Part shown: in pieces, positions 17,443 to 24,838 of the stretch
Layout: every line of letters starts with the position of its first letter
Numbering within the stretch: position 1 is the first letter of the stretch
NCBI RefSeq assembly: GCF_025150085.1
Contig: NZ_CP102280.1
Span: 2,801,001 to 2,865,000, forward strand
Direction of reading: 5' to 3'
Length of the DNA: 64,000 nucleotides
From: Dorea longicatena
GTDB lineage: Bacteria; Bacillota; Clostridia; Lachnospirales; Lachnospiraceae
Made by a program: the position numbers and the translations under genes
Notes under the pieces: model-generated
Seen by the model: only the letters and a program-made list of their open reading frames with translations
What the model was told of the DNA's origin: nothing
Databases searched by the model: none

Positions 17443-17521
17443 CGCAACTTAAGAGATTATAACTACTCTCTTATCAATCAATAACAAAAAAAATATTATA
17501 AAAGAAAAGGAGAACAACACT

Positions 17522-18064
17522 ATGAAAAAATTTGTATGTACAGTATGCGGATATGTTTATGAAGGAGAAGCTGCACCGGAGAAATGTCCAGTATGTGGCG
17601 TAGGCGCTGACAAGTTCAAAGAGCAGACAGGTGAAAGAGAATGGGCTGCTGAGCACGTTGTAGGTGTGGCAAAAGGTGTAAGCGAAGACATCTTAGCTGA
17701 CTTAAGAGCTAACTTCGAAGGAGAATGTTCAGAGGTTGGAATGTATCTTGCAATGGCAAGAGTTGCTCACAGAGAAGGATATCCTGAAGTTGGATTATAC
17801 TATGAAAAAGCTGCATGGGAAGAAGCTGAGCACGCTGCTAAATTTGCAGAACTTCTTGGCGAAGTTGTTACAGACAGCACAAAGAAGAACCTTGAGATGC
17901 GTGTAGACGCAGAGAACGGCGCTACAGCTGGTAAGTTCGACCTTGCAAAACGTGCAAAAGCTGCTAACCTGGATGCAATCCATGACACAGTTCATGAGAT
18001 GGCAAGAGATGAGGCACGTCACGGAAGAGCATTCGAAGGACTTCTTAAGAGATATTTTGGATAG
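17522..18064 (+). CDS. Reverse rubrerythrin
   Basis: A 180-residue non-haem di-iron peroxidase that reduces hydrogen peroxide (and oxygen in clostridia) with electrons from NADH via rubredoxin. The rubredoxin-like domain is at the N terminus ([10 protein letters not shown] and [11 protein letters not shown]) and the four-helix di-iron domain is at the C terminus ([27 protein letters not shown]). This is the reverse of classical rubrerythrin and is the form induced by air in anaerobes. The codon use is strongly biased, suggesting high expression. AAAAGGAG precedes the ATG. It is regulated by the palindromic promoter and ends at a strong terminator. Confidence 0.92.
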   Translation: MKKFVCTVCGYVYEGEAAPEKCPVCGVGADKFKEQTGEREWAAEHVVGVAKGVSEDILADLRANFEGECSEVGMYLAMARVAHREGYPEVGLYYEKAAWEEAEHAAKFAELLGEVVTDSTKKNLEMRVDAENGATAGKFDLAKRAKAANLDAIHDTVHEMARDEARHGRAFEGLLKRYFG

Positions 18065-18131
18065 GAACGATCTGATATAACAAGAATTTTTATTCCGATA
18101 TCTTCCGGATGAAATAATGATTCAGAATCGC

Positions 18132-18170
18132 AAAAGGCAGATACACCACTTAAGGTATATCTGCCTTTTT
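18132..18170. terminator. Bidirectional terminator after rubrerythrin
   Basis: AAAAGGCAGATA and TATCTGCCTTTT form a stem with A and T runs on both sides, between the converging rubrerythrin and ECF genes. Confidence 0.9.
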
Positions 18171-18232
18171 ATATCACCATAGTTCATAAGTATCTGCCAA
18201 TTTCCAAAGGAAAAAGTCTGTGATATCCCCTT

Positions 18233-18820
18233 CTATGCCATGCGCACATAGATCTTTTTCACCGGCTGATACAGAATCGCAATTGCGATCACCATAAATA
18301 CTGCATTGATCACAGTCGCCGGAAGTGATGTGAATGCTGCCACTGCAGCTGCTGCAAATCCACTTCCTACCATCATCATTGCGATCGTGCTCATAGTAAA
18401 TTCCATGATTACGTTGATACATCCATAGATAAATGCGCAGACAACTGCTGCTCCGTATTCTTTCTTCTTGTCTCCGTCTGCTTTCTTCTTAAGCATCATG
18501 AAAAGTGCTCCGACGATCAGACATTTTACTGCTGTCTCCACAAATGTCTTCGGCGCATCCTGCATGTAACCATTCAGCATATCAAAGATTGTAAGTCCAA
18601 GTGTCCCTGATACAGCTCCTCTCTTGCCACCCTGAAGTAACAGTCCCATTACGACAAATATATGTCCAAAATGGAGAAATGGTGTTCCGACTGCTGCCGG
18701 AAGTGGAATCCTGAACGACTGAATTCCAAGAAATGTAATTGCGGTAAAGAATGCCGTGATCACAAGGTTCTTTACTTTATTATCATTCATTGTCCTGCCT
18801 GCTGTTATATTTGTACTCAT
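18233..18820 (-). CDS. ECF transporter S component, substrate unknown
   Basis: A 195-residue membrane protein with about six hydrophobic segments. Its first helix carries the A-x3-A-like face (ITAFFTAITFLGI), and FRIPLPAAVGTPFLHFGHIFV is typical of vitamin-binding S components of energy-coupling factor transporters. The substrate cannot be read from sequence, and no ATPase or T component is nearby, so it would use the shared group II module. The ATG follows GGAAGGGAGAGTACA. Two small hairpins lie in the leader. The last 4 residues are cut to a normal short tail. Confidence 0.75.
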   Translation of the reverse strand: MSTNITAGRTMNDNKVKNLVITAFFTAITFLGIQSFRIPLPAAVGTPFLHFGHIFVVMGLLLQGGKRGAVSGTLGLTIFDMLNGYMQDAPKTFVETAVKCLIVGALFMMLKKKADGDKKKEYGAAVVCAFIYGCINVIMEFTMSTIAMMMVGSGFAAAAVAAFTSLPATVINAVFMVIAIAILYQPVKKIYVRMA

Positions 18821-18837
18821 TGTACTCTCCCTTCCTG

Positions 18838-18878
18838 CACACTTCCATCGTGTGTATAACAGATGAATCCCTCATCTG
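18838..18878 (-). promoter_or_regulatory. Tandem hairpins in the leader of the ECF gene
   Basis: Arms CAGATGA and TCATCTG (18860-18878) and arms CACAC and GTGTG (18838-18854) form two adjacent stems 18-58 bases before the start codon. They may be part of a small riboswitch or a translational switch. I do not recognise a known riboswitch class here. Confidence 0.3.
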
Positions 18879-19099
18879 CCATAATTTAATACCGCATAAT
18901 ATATTATCACGAAAGTGGATGTGTCCATACAGCCAGTTGTTCTATTTTCGCACAGGCCAGTTTATATAATACTTTGATTTTAAAAATATTTTTGTTTTTC
19001 TACTTGATTTTTTTCAGTTTCGGGTATAATATACACATATAGCAAACGTAGTATTAAAAACTACATGTCATATTTTCGACATTCAGGAGGTGCATGATT

Positions 19100-19762
19100 A
19101 TGGCAGAGCAGTTAAAAGAACACATTAAAGATCCGGGAAGCGCGATCACACATTTTATCGGAATGTTGATGGCAATCTTCGCAGCAATTCCATTGCTTTT
19201 AAAAGCGGCGCGCGAACCGAGTAAAATTTACATTATCGCAATTGCTGTATATGCGGCAAGCCTGATCTTACTGTACGCCGCAAGCACAACTTACCATACA
19301 TTCGATAAATCCAGAAAAGTAAATACAATCCTTAAAAAAATCGACCACATGATGATCAGCGTACTCATTGCCGGAAGTTACACTCCGATCTGTCTGCTGG
19401 TACTTGGCGGCAGAACCGGACTCATCCTTCTGGCAATCGTATGGGCATTTGCCATTGCCGGAATCCTGATCAAAGCATTCTGGGTATTCTGTCCGAAATG
19501 GGTTTCTTCCGTGCTCTATATCGGCATGGGCTGGACCTGTGTCCTGGCATTTACACAGTTACTGAATTCCTTAAGCCCGGCAGCTTTCGGATGGCTGCTG
19601 GCCGGTGGTATCATCTACACCGTTGGCGGCGTGATCTATGCTTTGAAGCTTCCAATCTTTAACAATAAGCACAAATATTTCGGAAGCCATGAGATCTTTC
19701 ATCTGTTTGTAATGGCCGGAAGTGCCTGCCACTTCGTAGTGATGTATGCATTTGTACTTTAA
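19100..19762 (+). CDS. Hemolysin III family membrane protein
   Basis: A 220-residue integral membrane protein of the hemolysin III/PAQR family with seven hydrophobic segments. The conserved sequence SAITHFIGM, the metal-site region STTYHTFD, HMMISVLIAGSYTP and the C-terminal GSHEIFHLFVMAGSACHF are all present. The putative zinc site residues (His, Asp, His) are intact. The function in bacteria is not settled. The start at 19100 is preferred over 19094 because AGGAGG lies 9 bases upstream of it. It is plus-strand, alone, and ends in a bidirectional terminator. Confidence 0.88.
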   Translation: MAEQLKEHIKDPGSAITHFIGMLMAIFAAIPLLLKAAREPSKIYIIAIAVYAASLILLYAASTTYHTFDKSRKVNTILKKIDHMMISVLIAGSYTPICLLVLGGRTGLILLAIVWAFAIAGILIKAFWVFCPKWVSSVLYIGMGWTCVLAFTQLLNSLSPAAFGWLLAGGIIYTVGGVIYALKLPIFNNKHKYFGSHEIFHLFVMAGSACHFVVMYAFVL

Positions 19763-19790
19763 GTAATATCCATTTATCCTTATATTTCCG

Positions 19791-19865
19791 GTATACAGAG
19801 AACTTGCTGCCAGCAACATCTCTTGCATACTTTAGCAGCTTCTTTCGAACACATGGCGATAAAAA
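19791..19865 (+). repeat. Dispersed intergenic repeat, copy B
   Basis: GTATACAGAGAACTTGCTGC, CAGCAACATCTCTTGCATAC, then TTTAGCAGCTTCTTTCGAAC and ACATGGCGATAAAAAA. It shares the GAACxTGC...GCA core, the TTGCATACTTT segment and the CGAACxCATGGCGATA end with the other copies. It lies next to the terminator of the GIY-YIG gene. Confidence 0.65.
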
Positions 19866-19929
19866 AGAGCCCGCATCACACACGGGATATTAAATAATAT
19901 CTCTCCCGACTTGATGCGAGCTCTTTTTT
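19862..19929. terminator. Bidirectional terminator between hemolysin III and GIY-YIG genes
   Basis: Outer arms AAAAAGAGC and GCTCTTTTT, with GCATCA/TGATGC inside, form a long stem with runs of A and T on both ends. Confidence 0.85.
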
Positions 19930-19932
19930 CAT

Positions 19933-20277
19933 TTATTCTGCCAGTTCTTTTGCTTCCCGTGTAAGTTTCTTAATCTTCTCAAATTCACCGGCTTTAATCA
20001 TATCTCCCTTTACCATCCAGCTTCCGCATAAGTTTCCATTACCCTTGATCAATATCTCTTTTTCTTTCCTGGTCAAATGCTTGATCGCATATTCCCGGCT
20101 CATTGCCTCATTTTTTGTCTCATGCTCTTCATAATACACAAGCTTCACCGGTCTTCTGGTCTTTGTATACTTTGCGCCTTTTCCACTGTTATGTGCTTTT
20201 ATCCGCTTATTCAGATCATTTGTCCACCCTGTGTATAATGTACTGTCCGCACACTTTACGATGTATGTATAATTCAT
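19933..20277 (-). CDS. GIY-YIG nuclease family protein
   Basis: A 114-residue protein of the UPF0213/YhbQ type. The GIY-YIG core appears as YTYIVKCADSTLYTGWTNDL with the Arg in LNKRIKAHNSG, and EYAIKHLTRKEKE follows. Such stand-alone domains are structure-selective nucleases in DNA metabolism. I start at the ATG at 20275-20277, since the longer frame adds residues that are not family-like. A lone perfect DnaA box (TTATCCACA, 20292-20300) lies just upstream. It is not part of an evident operon. Confidence 0.85.
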   Translation of the reverse strand: MNYTYIVKCADSTLYTGWTNDLNKRIKAHNSGKGAKYTKTRRPVKLVYYEEHETKNEAMSREYAIKHLTRKEKEILIKGNGNLCGSWMVKGDMIKAGEFEKIKKLTREAKELAE

Positions 20278-20388
20278 GTAGTTGTCCCCACTTATCCACA
20301 ATCGGTCCGATTTTTCCTGTAACAATCCACTTTATTTTATCCATTATCCCACGGAAAGTCAATTTTATCCCCTGTTCATAGATTTTTC

Positions 20389-20416
20389 CGCATACTTTGA
20401 TATCGGCAGAACGCTA
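20389..20416 (+). repeat. Dispersed intergenic repeat, degenerate copy E
   Basis: CGCATACTTTGATATCGGCA then GAACGCT followed by A6. This resembles the second half of copy B with deletions and again abuts a terminator. Confidence 0.4.
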
Positions 20417-20451
20417 AAAAAGACCGGAAAATTTCTTAAGAATCTCCGGTC
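20416..20451 (-). terminator. Terminator of the spoIIQ-like gene
   Basis: Arms GACCGGA (20422-20428) and TCTCCGGTC (20443-20451), with further pairing inside, are followed by six T on the minus strand, 9 bases after the stop. Confidence 0.85.
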
Positions 20452-20459
20452 CCTTTCTG

Positions 20460-21290
20460 TTAATCCTGATCCGCCGTATACTCCACCGGATTCACCGGCT
20501 GTCCGTCTTTTCGCATCTCAAAATACACATTACAGCCTTCTTTGCTGTAATACTTTGTCGGCTGACTCACATAACCAAGCACACTCTTTGCTTCCACATA
20601 ATCCCCAACTTTCACCGGGACTTCTTTCAACTGTCCATATAACAGCTCATATCCATTTCCGATATCTACGTTAACCGTTGTTCCGGTCTGTGCACTGACA
20701 TCGATCGACTTGACGATTCCGGGCGCACCGCAGAGTACCTGGTCGCCTTCTGCGCCTTCGATGATCACAGCCGGATTATACTTGTACTGATCCAGCGTCT
20801 GGAAATATACTGTCTTATCCATGCTGTAGCTCATGATCACAGCTCCGTTCACCGGCCACAGGATGTAACTGTCTTCCGTAAAGTTGATATTGTGACTTTT
20901 TCCTGCCGTTGCCTGGGTTCCGGTATGACCTGATGATCCGGATGTTCCGGTTCCTTCGGATCCTGAAGTTCCGGTTGTCCCGGAATCTGTTGTCCCGGAA
21001 TCTGTTGTCCCAGAGCCCGTTGTTGTTCCGTCTTTCCCGGTTCCGTTACTGTCACTTTCATCCGTATCACTTGTCATATCTTCGTTTTTAATCTTGGATG
21101 TTCCGGTTTCTTTTGCCGCTTCGCTGTCTTGTTTCGCCTTTTCTTCCGCCTTCGCCAATTCATTTTTCTGCGTTTTTCTGTAATCATTAAATGTATATGT
21201 TCCTGCTATTGCAATCGCTGCCACAAAACATAATACTGCTGCTACGGTAGCACGCCGTTTTGACATTGACGGTTTCTGATTTTTATTCAT
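20460..21290 (-). CDS. spoIIQ: SpoIIQ-like membrane protein with degenerate M23 domain
   Basis: A 276-residue protein: one N-terminal membrane helix (AAVLCFVAAIAIAGTYTF), a Gly/Thr/Ser-rich linker with short repeats (SGTTD), then a LytM/M23 domain. The usual HxH zinc motif is replaced by NVYFEM, so the peptidase is probably inactive, as in Bacillus SpoIIQ. SpoIIQ spans the forespore membrane and joins SpoIIIAH in the channel needed for engulfment. It sits directly downstream of spoIID, the same order as in many Clostridia. The start at 21290 is set by AGGTGG. I cannot fully exclude a general wall-binding M23 protein. Confidence 0.78.
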   Translation of the reverse strand: MNKNQKPSMSKRRATVAAVLCFVAAIAIAGTYTFNDYRKTQKNELAKAEEKAKQDSEAAKETGTSKIKNEDMTSDTDESDSNGTGKDGTTTGSGTTDSGTTDSGTTGTSGSEGTGTSGSSGHTGTQATAGKSHNINFTEDSYILWPVNGAVIMSYSMDKTVYFQTLDQYKYNPAVIIEGAEGDQVLCGAPGIVKSIDVSAQTGTTVNVDIGNGYELLYGQLKEVPVKVGDYVEAKSVLGYVSQPTKYYSKEGCNVYFEMRKDGQPVNPVEYTADQD

Positions 21291-21334
21291 TTCATCACCA
21301 CCTCTGACCATATTTTTGCCAGATTGTGATATAG

Positions 21335-22243
21335 TTATACACCTTTTACGATTTCTGTCACTTCTTTTATCTCCGTTCCATTAAAAAAATATTTTAAAAT
21401 ATTTTTATAGCTTTTTTTCTTCTTTGCCATCTCATTTGCCGTATACTGGCTCATTCCGATCCCATGTCCGGTTCCTCTTGTTGTCACCCGCAATTTGCCG
21501 TTATAACGCTGCAGGGTAAAACAGCTGGATGCCAGGTTATATTTATTTCGGAATTCTTCCCCGCTGATGGTATTATCTCCCACACGGATCTTTAATACAT
21601 ATCCTACAGAATCTGTTTCCACTACCTCCACATCCATCGTCCCTATATCTTTTTCTCCCAATACAACCGTCTGTATCTCATCTTCTGCATTCACATCCTC
21701 CGGGCATTCCACAATCTTCAGATAAGGATACTCCTCCTTTCCAAGAACCTCTTTCGCATCCCTGGTATATCCATTACTCAGATTAAAAAATGGTGTCATC
21801 GCCAGACCGTCTTCATAGAATAGCACTTGTCCTGCCGTGGATTCCAGCGCATTTTTTAACTTGCGGTAATTTTCTGCATATCGCATCCCCCACGCCGACT
21901 TCATCTGTTTCTCGGTCCAGAATTCTTTCTCAAGCTTCTGTCCTTCCCCCGCATCCCGGATTGCCCGGTAGACTTCTGTCCGCACCAGGATTGCCTGGGC
22001 CTTCAATGCTTCTTCTTCATATTCTGCCGGCATGTCCCTCGCCAATATTCCAATGCAATATTTTTCCACCGGCATCTTCCCACCGCCCTTTACATCTATT
22101 GTCATCTCATCTACTTTCGATGCAGTTACAATCTTTGGACCATTTACAAATACGGTTACAATATACGGTAATAATATTATGATAAGCGCCCAGCAGGCTG
22201 CCTTTTTTATTTTTTCTCTATAATAATACCTTCTGTTCCACAT
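21335..22243 (-). CDS. spoIID: Stage II sporulation protein D
   Basis: A 302-residue lytic transglycosylase that drives engulfment by cutting glycan strands after SpoIIP. It has an N-terminal membrane helix (CWALIIILLPYIVTVFV), the GILARDMPAEYEEEALKAQA segment with the catalytic Glu region, ILVRTEVY, and the C-terminal GTGHGIGMSQYTANEMA motif of the family. The ATG at 22241-22243 follows GGGAGGGC, which lies within the glgP terminator stem. A sigma-E-like promoter overlaps that terminator, see separate entries. The next gene is the spoIIQ-like gene, 44 bases away. Confidence 0.92.
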   Translation of the reverse strand: MWNRRYYYREKIKKAACWALIIILLPYIVTVFVNGPKIVTASKVDEMTIDVKGGGKMPVEKYCIGILARDMPAEYEEEALKAQAILVRTEVYRAIRDAGEGQKLEKEFWTEKQMKSAWGMRYAENYRKLKNALESTAGQVLFYEDGLAMTPFFNLSNGYTRDAKEVLGKEEYPYLKIVECPEDVNAEDEIQTVVLGEKDIGTMDVEVVETDSVGYVLKIRVGDNTISGEEFRNKYNLASSCFTLQRYNGKLRVTTRGTGHGIGMSQYTANEMAKKKKSYKNILKYFFNGTEIKEVTEIVKGV

Positions 22244-22281
22244 AAAAAAAGCCCTCCCATACCTCAATGTATGAGAGAGCT
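22244..22281 (-). terminator. glgP terminator that also carries the spoIID ribosome binding site
   Basis: Arms at 22269-22281 and 22250-22262 (minus-strand AGCTCTCTCATAC and GTATGGGAGGGCT, with wobbles) are followed by seven T that run directly into the spoIID start codon. The GGGAGGG of spoIID is in the 3' arm. Confidence 0.85.
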
Positions 22282-22294
22282 TCTCTTATTATTC
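22266..22294 (-). promoter_or_regulatory. Possible sigma-E promoter of spoIID inside the terminator
   Basis: Minus-strand GAATAAT (22288-22294), 14 bases, CATACATT (22266-22273). The -10 is a perfect match to the CATACAnT sigma-E consensus; the -35 is only fair. A transcript starting 7-8 bases later would lack the 5' arm of the terminator hairpin and so have a free ribosome binding site. Confidence 0.5.
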
Positions 22295-22295
22295 A

Positions 22296-22327
22296 TATAC
22301 AAAAGAACTTGCCACTGACAACTTCTC
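22296..22327 (+). repeat. Dispersed intergenic repeat, partial copy C
   Basis: ATATACAAAAGAACTTGCCA then CTGACAACTTCT. This is the first module of the family only; the second half is missing because glgP ends here. Confidence 0.5.
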
Positions 22328-24805
22328 TTAATATTCTAATTCATCCTCATCGATCACAACATGATCCAGATGCCAGATATCATCTACATATTCCTGGATT
22401 GTTCTGTCGGCAGAGAATTTACCACAACAAGCAGTGTTCTTAAGAGCCATCTTAGCCCATTTTTCTTTATCTTTGTAAGCTTCCATTGCACGAGCCTGAG
22501 CATCTGCATAAGAACGGAAGTCCTTTAAGATAAAGTACATATCTGCTCTTGACCCCCCCTGATTATTCAGAAGGCTGTTGTAAAGGTCACGATACATCTC
22601 TGTATCGCCGTTAGAATATGTTCCGTCTACCATCTGGTCTACCACTCTGTGGATATCCGGATCATTGTTGTAAATGTCATATGGATTATATCCGCCGTTC
22701 TGCTCGTAGTTGATAACTTCGTCGGCACTCAGTCCGAAGATAAATGCATTGTCGATTCCAACTTCGTCTACGATCTCTACGTTTGCTCCGTCCATTGTTC
22801 CGAGAGTCGGTGCACCGTTCATCATGAACTTCATGTTACCTGTTCCGGAAGCTTCTTTGGAAGCTGTAGAAATCTGCTCACTGATGTCTGCTGCCGCGAA
22901 GATAAGCTCTGCGTTGGATACGCGGTAATCTTCGATGAAGACAACTTTCAGTTTGCCGTTGATGCTGCGGTCATTGTTGATCACATCCGCAACAGAGTTG
23001 ATCAGTTTGATAATCTCTTTAGCACGGATATATCCTGCAGAAGCCTTTGCTCCGAAGATATATGTCTTAGGATAGAAGGACATTTCCGGATGTTCTTTGA
23101 TCTGGTTGTACAGATACATTACATGCAGGATGTTCAGTAACTGACGTTTGTACTCGTGCAGACGTTTTACCTGTACGTCGAAGATCGATCTTGGATCTAC
23201 TTCTACACCGTTGTGCTCTTTGATGTAAGCTGCAAGACGTTCTTTGTTCTTGAACTTGATCGTCATGAATTCTTTCAGAGCCTCTTCGTCATCCAGCCAT
23301 TCCTTCAATCCGCTCATCTTGGACAAGTCTGTAATCCACTCTTTTGTGCCGAGCTTTTCTGTTACCCAGTCAGCAAGCAGCGGGTTCGCATGCATGAGGA
23401 AACGTCTCTGTGTGATACCATTTGTCTTGTTGTTGAACTTCTCCGGCATCATCTGATAGAAGTCTTTCAGTTCCTGATTCTTCAGAATCTCTGTATGCAG
23501 CTTTGCAACACCATTGACAGAATAACCTGCAACGATTGCAAGGTGTGCCATCTTCACCTGGCCGTCCATCAGGATTGCCATCTTCTTAACCTTTTCTTCA
23601 TTACCAGGATACTTTGCTCTTACCTGCGCGATGAAACGGCGGTCGATTTCCTGGATGATCTGGTAAATACGCGGAAGCAGTCTTGAGAACAGGTCGATCG
23701 GCCATTTCTCAAGTGCTTCTGCCATGATCGTATGGTTCGTATATGCACAGCATTTTGTTGTGATATCCCATGCTTCATTCCATCCGAGATTCTCCTCATC
23801 AAGAAGAATACGCATCAGCTCTGCTACTGCTACTGTCGGATGTGTATCATTCATCTGGAATGTTACTTTCTCCGGCAGTTTACTGATATCACCATGTTTC
23901 TTTTTAAACTTTGTAATTGCAGCCTGGATACTTGCTGATACGAAGAAATACTGCTGTTTCAGTCTCAGTTCTTTTCCTGCGATGTGGTTATCATTTGGAT
24001 AAAGCACTTCTACGATATTCTTCGCAAGGTTCTCCTGCTCAACGGCTTTGTGATAATCTCCACGGTCAAAAGAATCTAACTGGAAGTCTACGATCGCTTC
24101 TGCATCCCAGATACGAAGTGTATTCACGATATGGTTGCCGTATCCTACGATCGGATAATCATAAGGGATAGCCATTACAGATTCATAGTTCTCCTGAACG
24201 AAGTGTGTCTTTCCTGTCTCATCGTATTCCACACGGATATTTCCGCCAAAACGTACTTCTTTCGCATATTCCGGTCTACGAAGCTCAAACGGATTACCAT
24301 CTTTCAGCCAGTTATCCGGTGCTTCTACCTGATAGCCGTCTCTGATCTTCTGCTTGAACATACCATAACGGTAACGGATACCGCATCCGTAAGATGCATA
24401 TCCCAGTGTTGCAAGAGAATCCAGGAAACATGCTGCCAGACGTCCGAGTCCACCGTTACCAAGTGCCGGATCCGGCTCCTGATCCTCGATCACATTCAGG
24501 TCGATTCCCATCTCTTCCAGAGCTTCTTTTACTTCCTTATATGCCGTCATGTTGATCAGGTTGTTTCCGAGAGCTCTTCCGAGCAGGAATTCCATGGACA
24601 TGTAATATACGGTCTTCGGATCGTCTTTCTCATACTGTTTCTGTGTTGCAAGCCAGTCATCGATGATGGCTTCCTTTACAGCATAAGAAACTGCCTGGAA
24701 CAACTGCTGCGGAGTTGCCTCTTCTACTTCCTTACGGAACAATGTCTTCACATTGTTCCGCACATCTCTTTTAAATACGTCTTTTTCAAATCTTGGATTA
24801 TACAT
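22328..24805 (-). CDS. glgP: Glycogen/starch phosphorylase
   Basis: An 825-residue GT35 enzyme that releases glucose 1-phosphate from alpha-1,4-glucans. The normal full-length pattern is seen: ALGNGGLGRLAACFLDSLA, the NDTHPTVAVAELMR region, and the pyridoxal-phosphate lysine in EASGTGNMKFMMNGA. The start follows AAGGGAAGTAGAAA. It begins 33 bases after ileS with no terminator between, so it may be read from the same T-box-controlled transcript. It ends in a terminator that overlaps spoIID control elements. No other glycogen gene is nearby. Confidence 0.95.
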   Translation of the reverse strand: MYNPRFEKDVFKRDVRNNVKTLFRKEVEEATPQQLFQAVSYAVKEAIIDDWLATQKQYEKDDPKTVYYMSMEFLLGRALGNNLINMTAYKEVKEALEEMGIDLNVIEDQEPDPALGNGGLGRLAACFLDSLATLGYASYGCGIRYRYGMFKQKIRDGYQVEAPDNWLKDGNPFELRRPEYAKEVRFGGNIRVEYDETGKTHFVQENYESVMAIPYDYPIVGYGNHIVNTLRIWDAEAIVDFQLDSFDRGDYHKAVEQENLAKNIVEVLYPNDNHIAGKELRLKQQYFFVSASIQAAITKFKKKHGDISKLPEKVTFQMNDTHPTVAVAELMRILLDEENLGWNEAWDITTKCCAYTNHTIMAEALEKWPIDLFSRLLPRIYQIIQEIDRRFIAQVRAKYPGNEEKVKKMAILMDGQVKMAHLAIVAGYSVNGVAKLHTEILKNQELKDFYQMMPEKFNNKTNGITQRRFLMHANPLLADWVTEKLGTKEWITDLSKMSGLKEWLDDEEALKEFMTIKFKNKERLAAYIKEHNGVEVDPRSIFDVQVKRLHEYKRQLLNILHVMYLYNQIKEHPEMSFYPKTYIFGAKASAGYIRAKEIIKLINSVADVINNDRSINGKLKVVFIEDYRVSNAELIFAAADISEQISTASKEASGTGNMKFMMNGAPTLGTMDGANVEIVDEVGIDNAFIFGLSADEVINYEQNGGYNPYDIYNNDPDIHRVVDQMVDGTYSNGDTEMYRDLYNSLLNNQGGSRADMYFILKDFRSYADAQARAMEAYKDKEKWAKMALKNTACCGKFSADRTIQEYVDDIWHLDHVVIDEDELEY

Positions 24806-24838
24806 TTTCTACTTCCCTTCTTAAAAACTGGGCTTTGA

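Noticed and set aside
24131..24838. Long plus-strand frames across glgP, ileS and other genes
   Set aside because: They are shadows of real minus-strand genes, without ribosome binding sites and with residues unlike any family.
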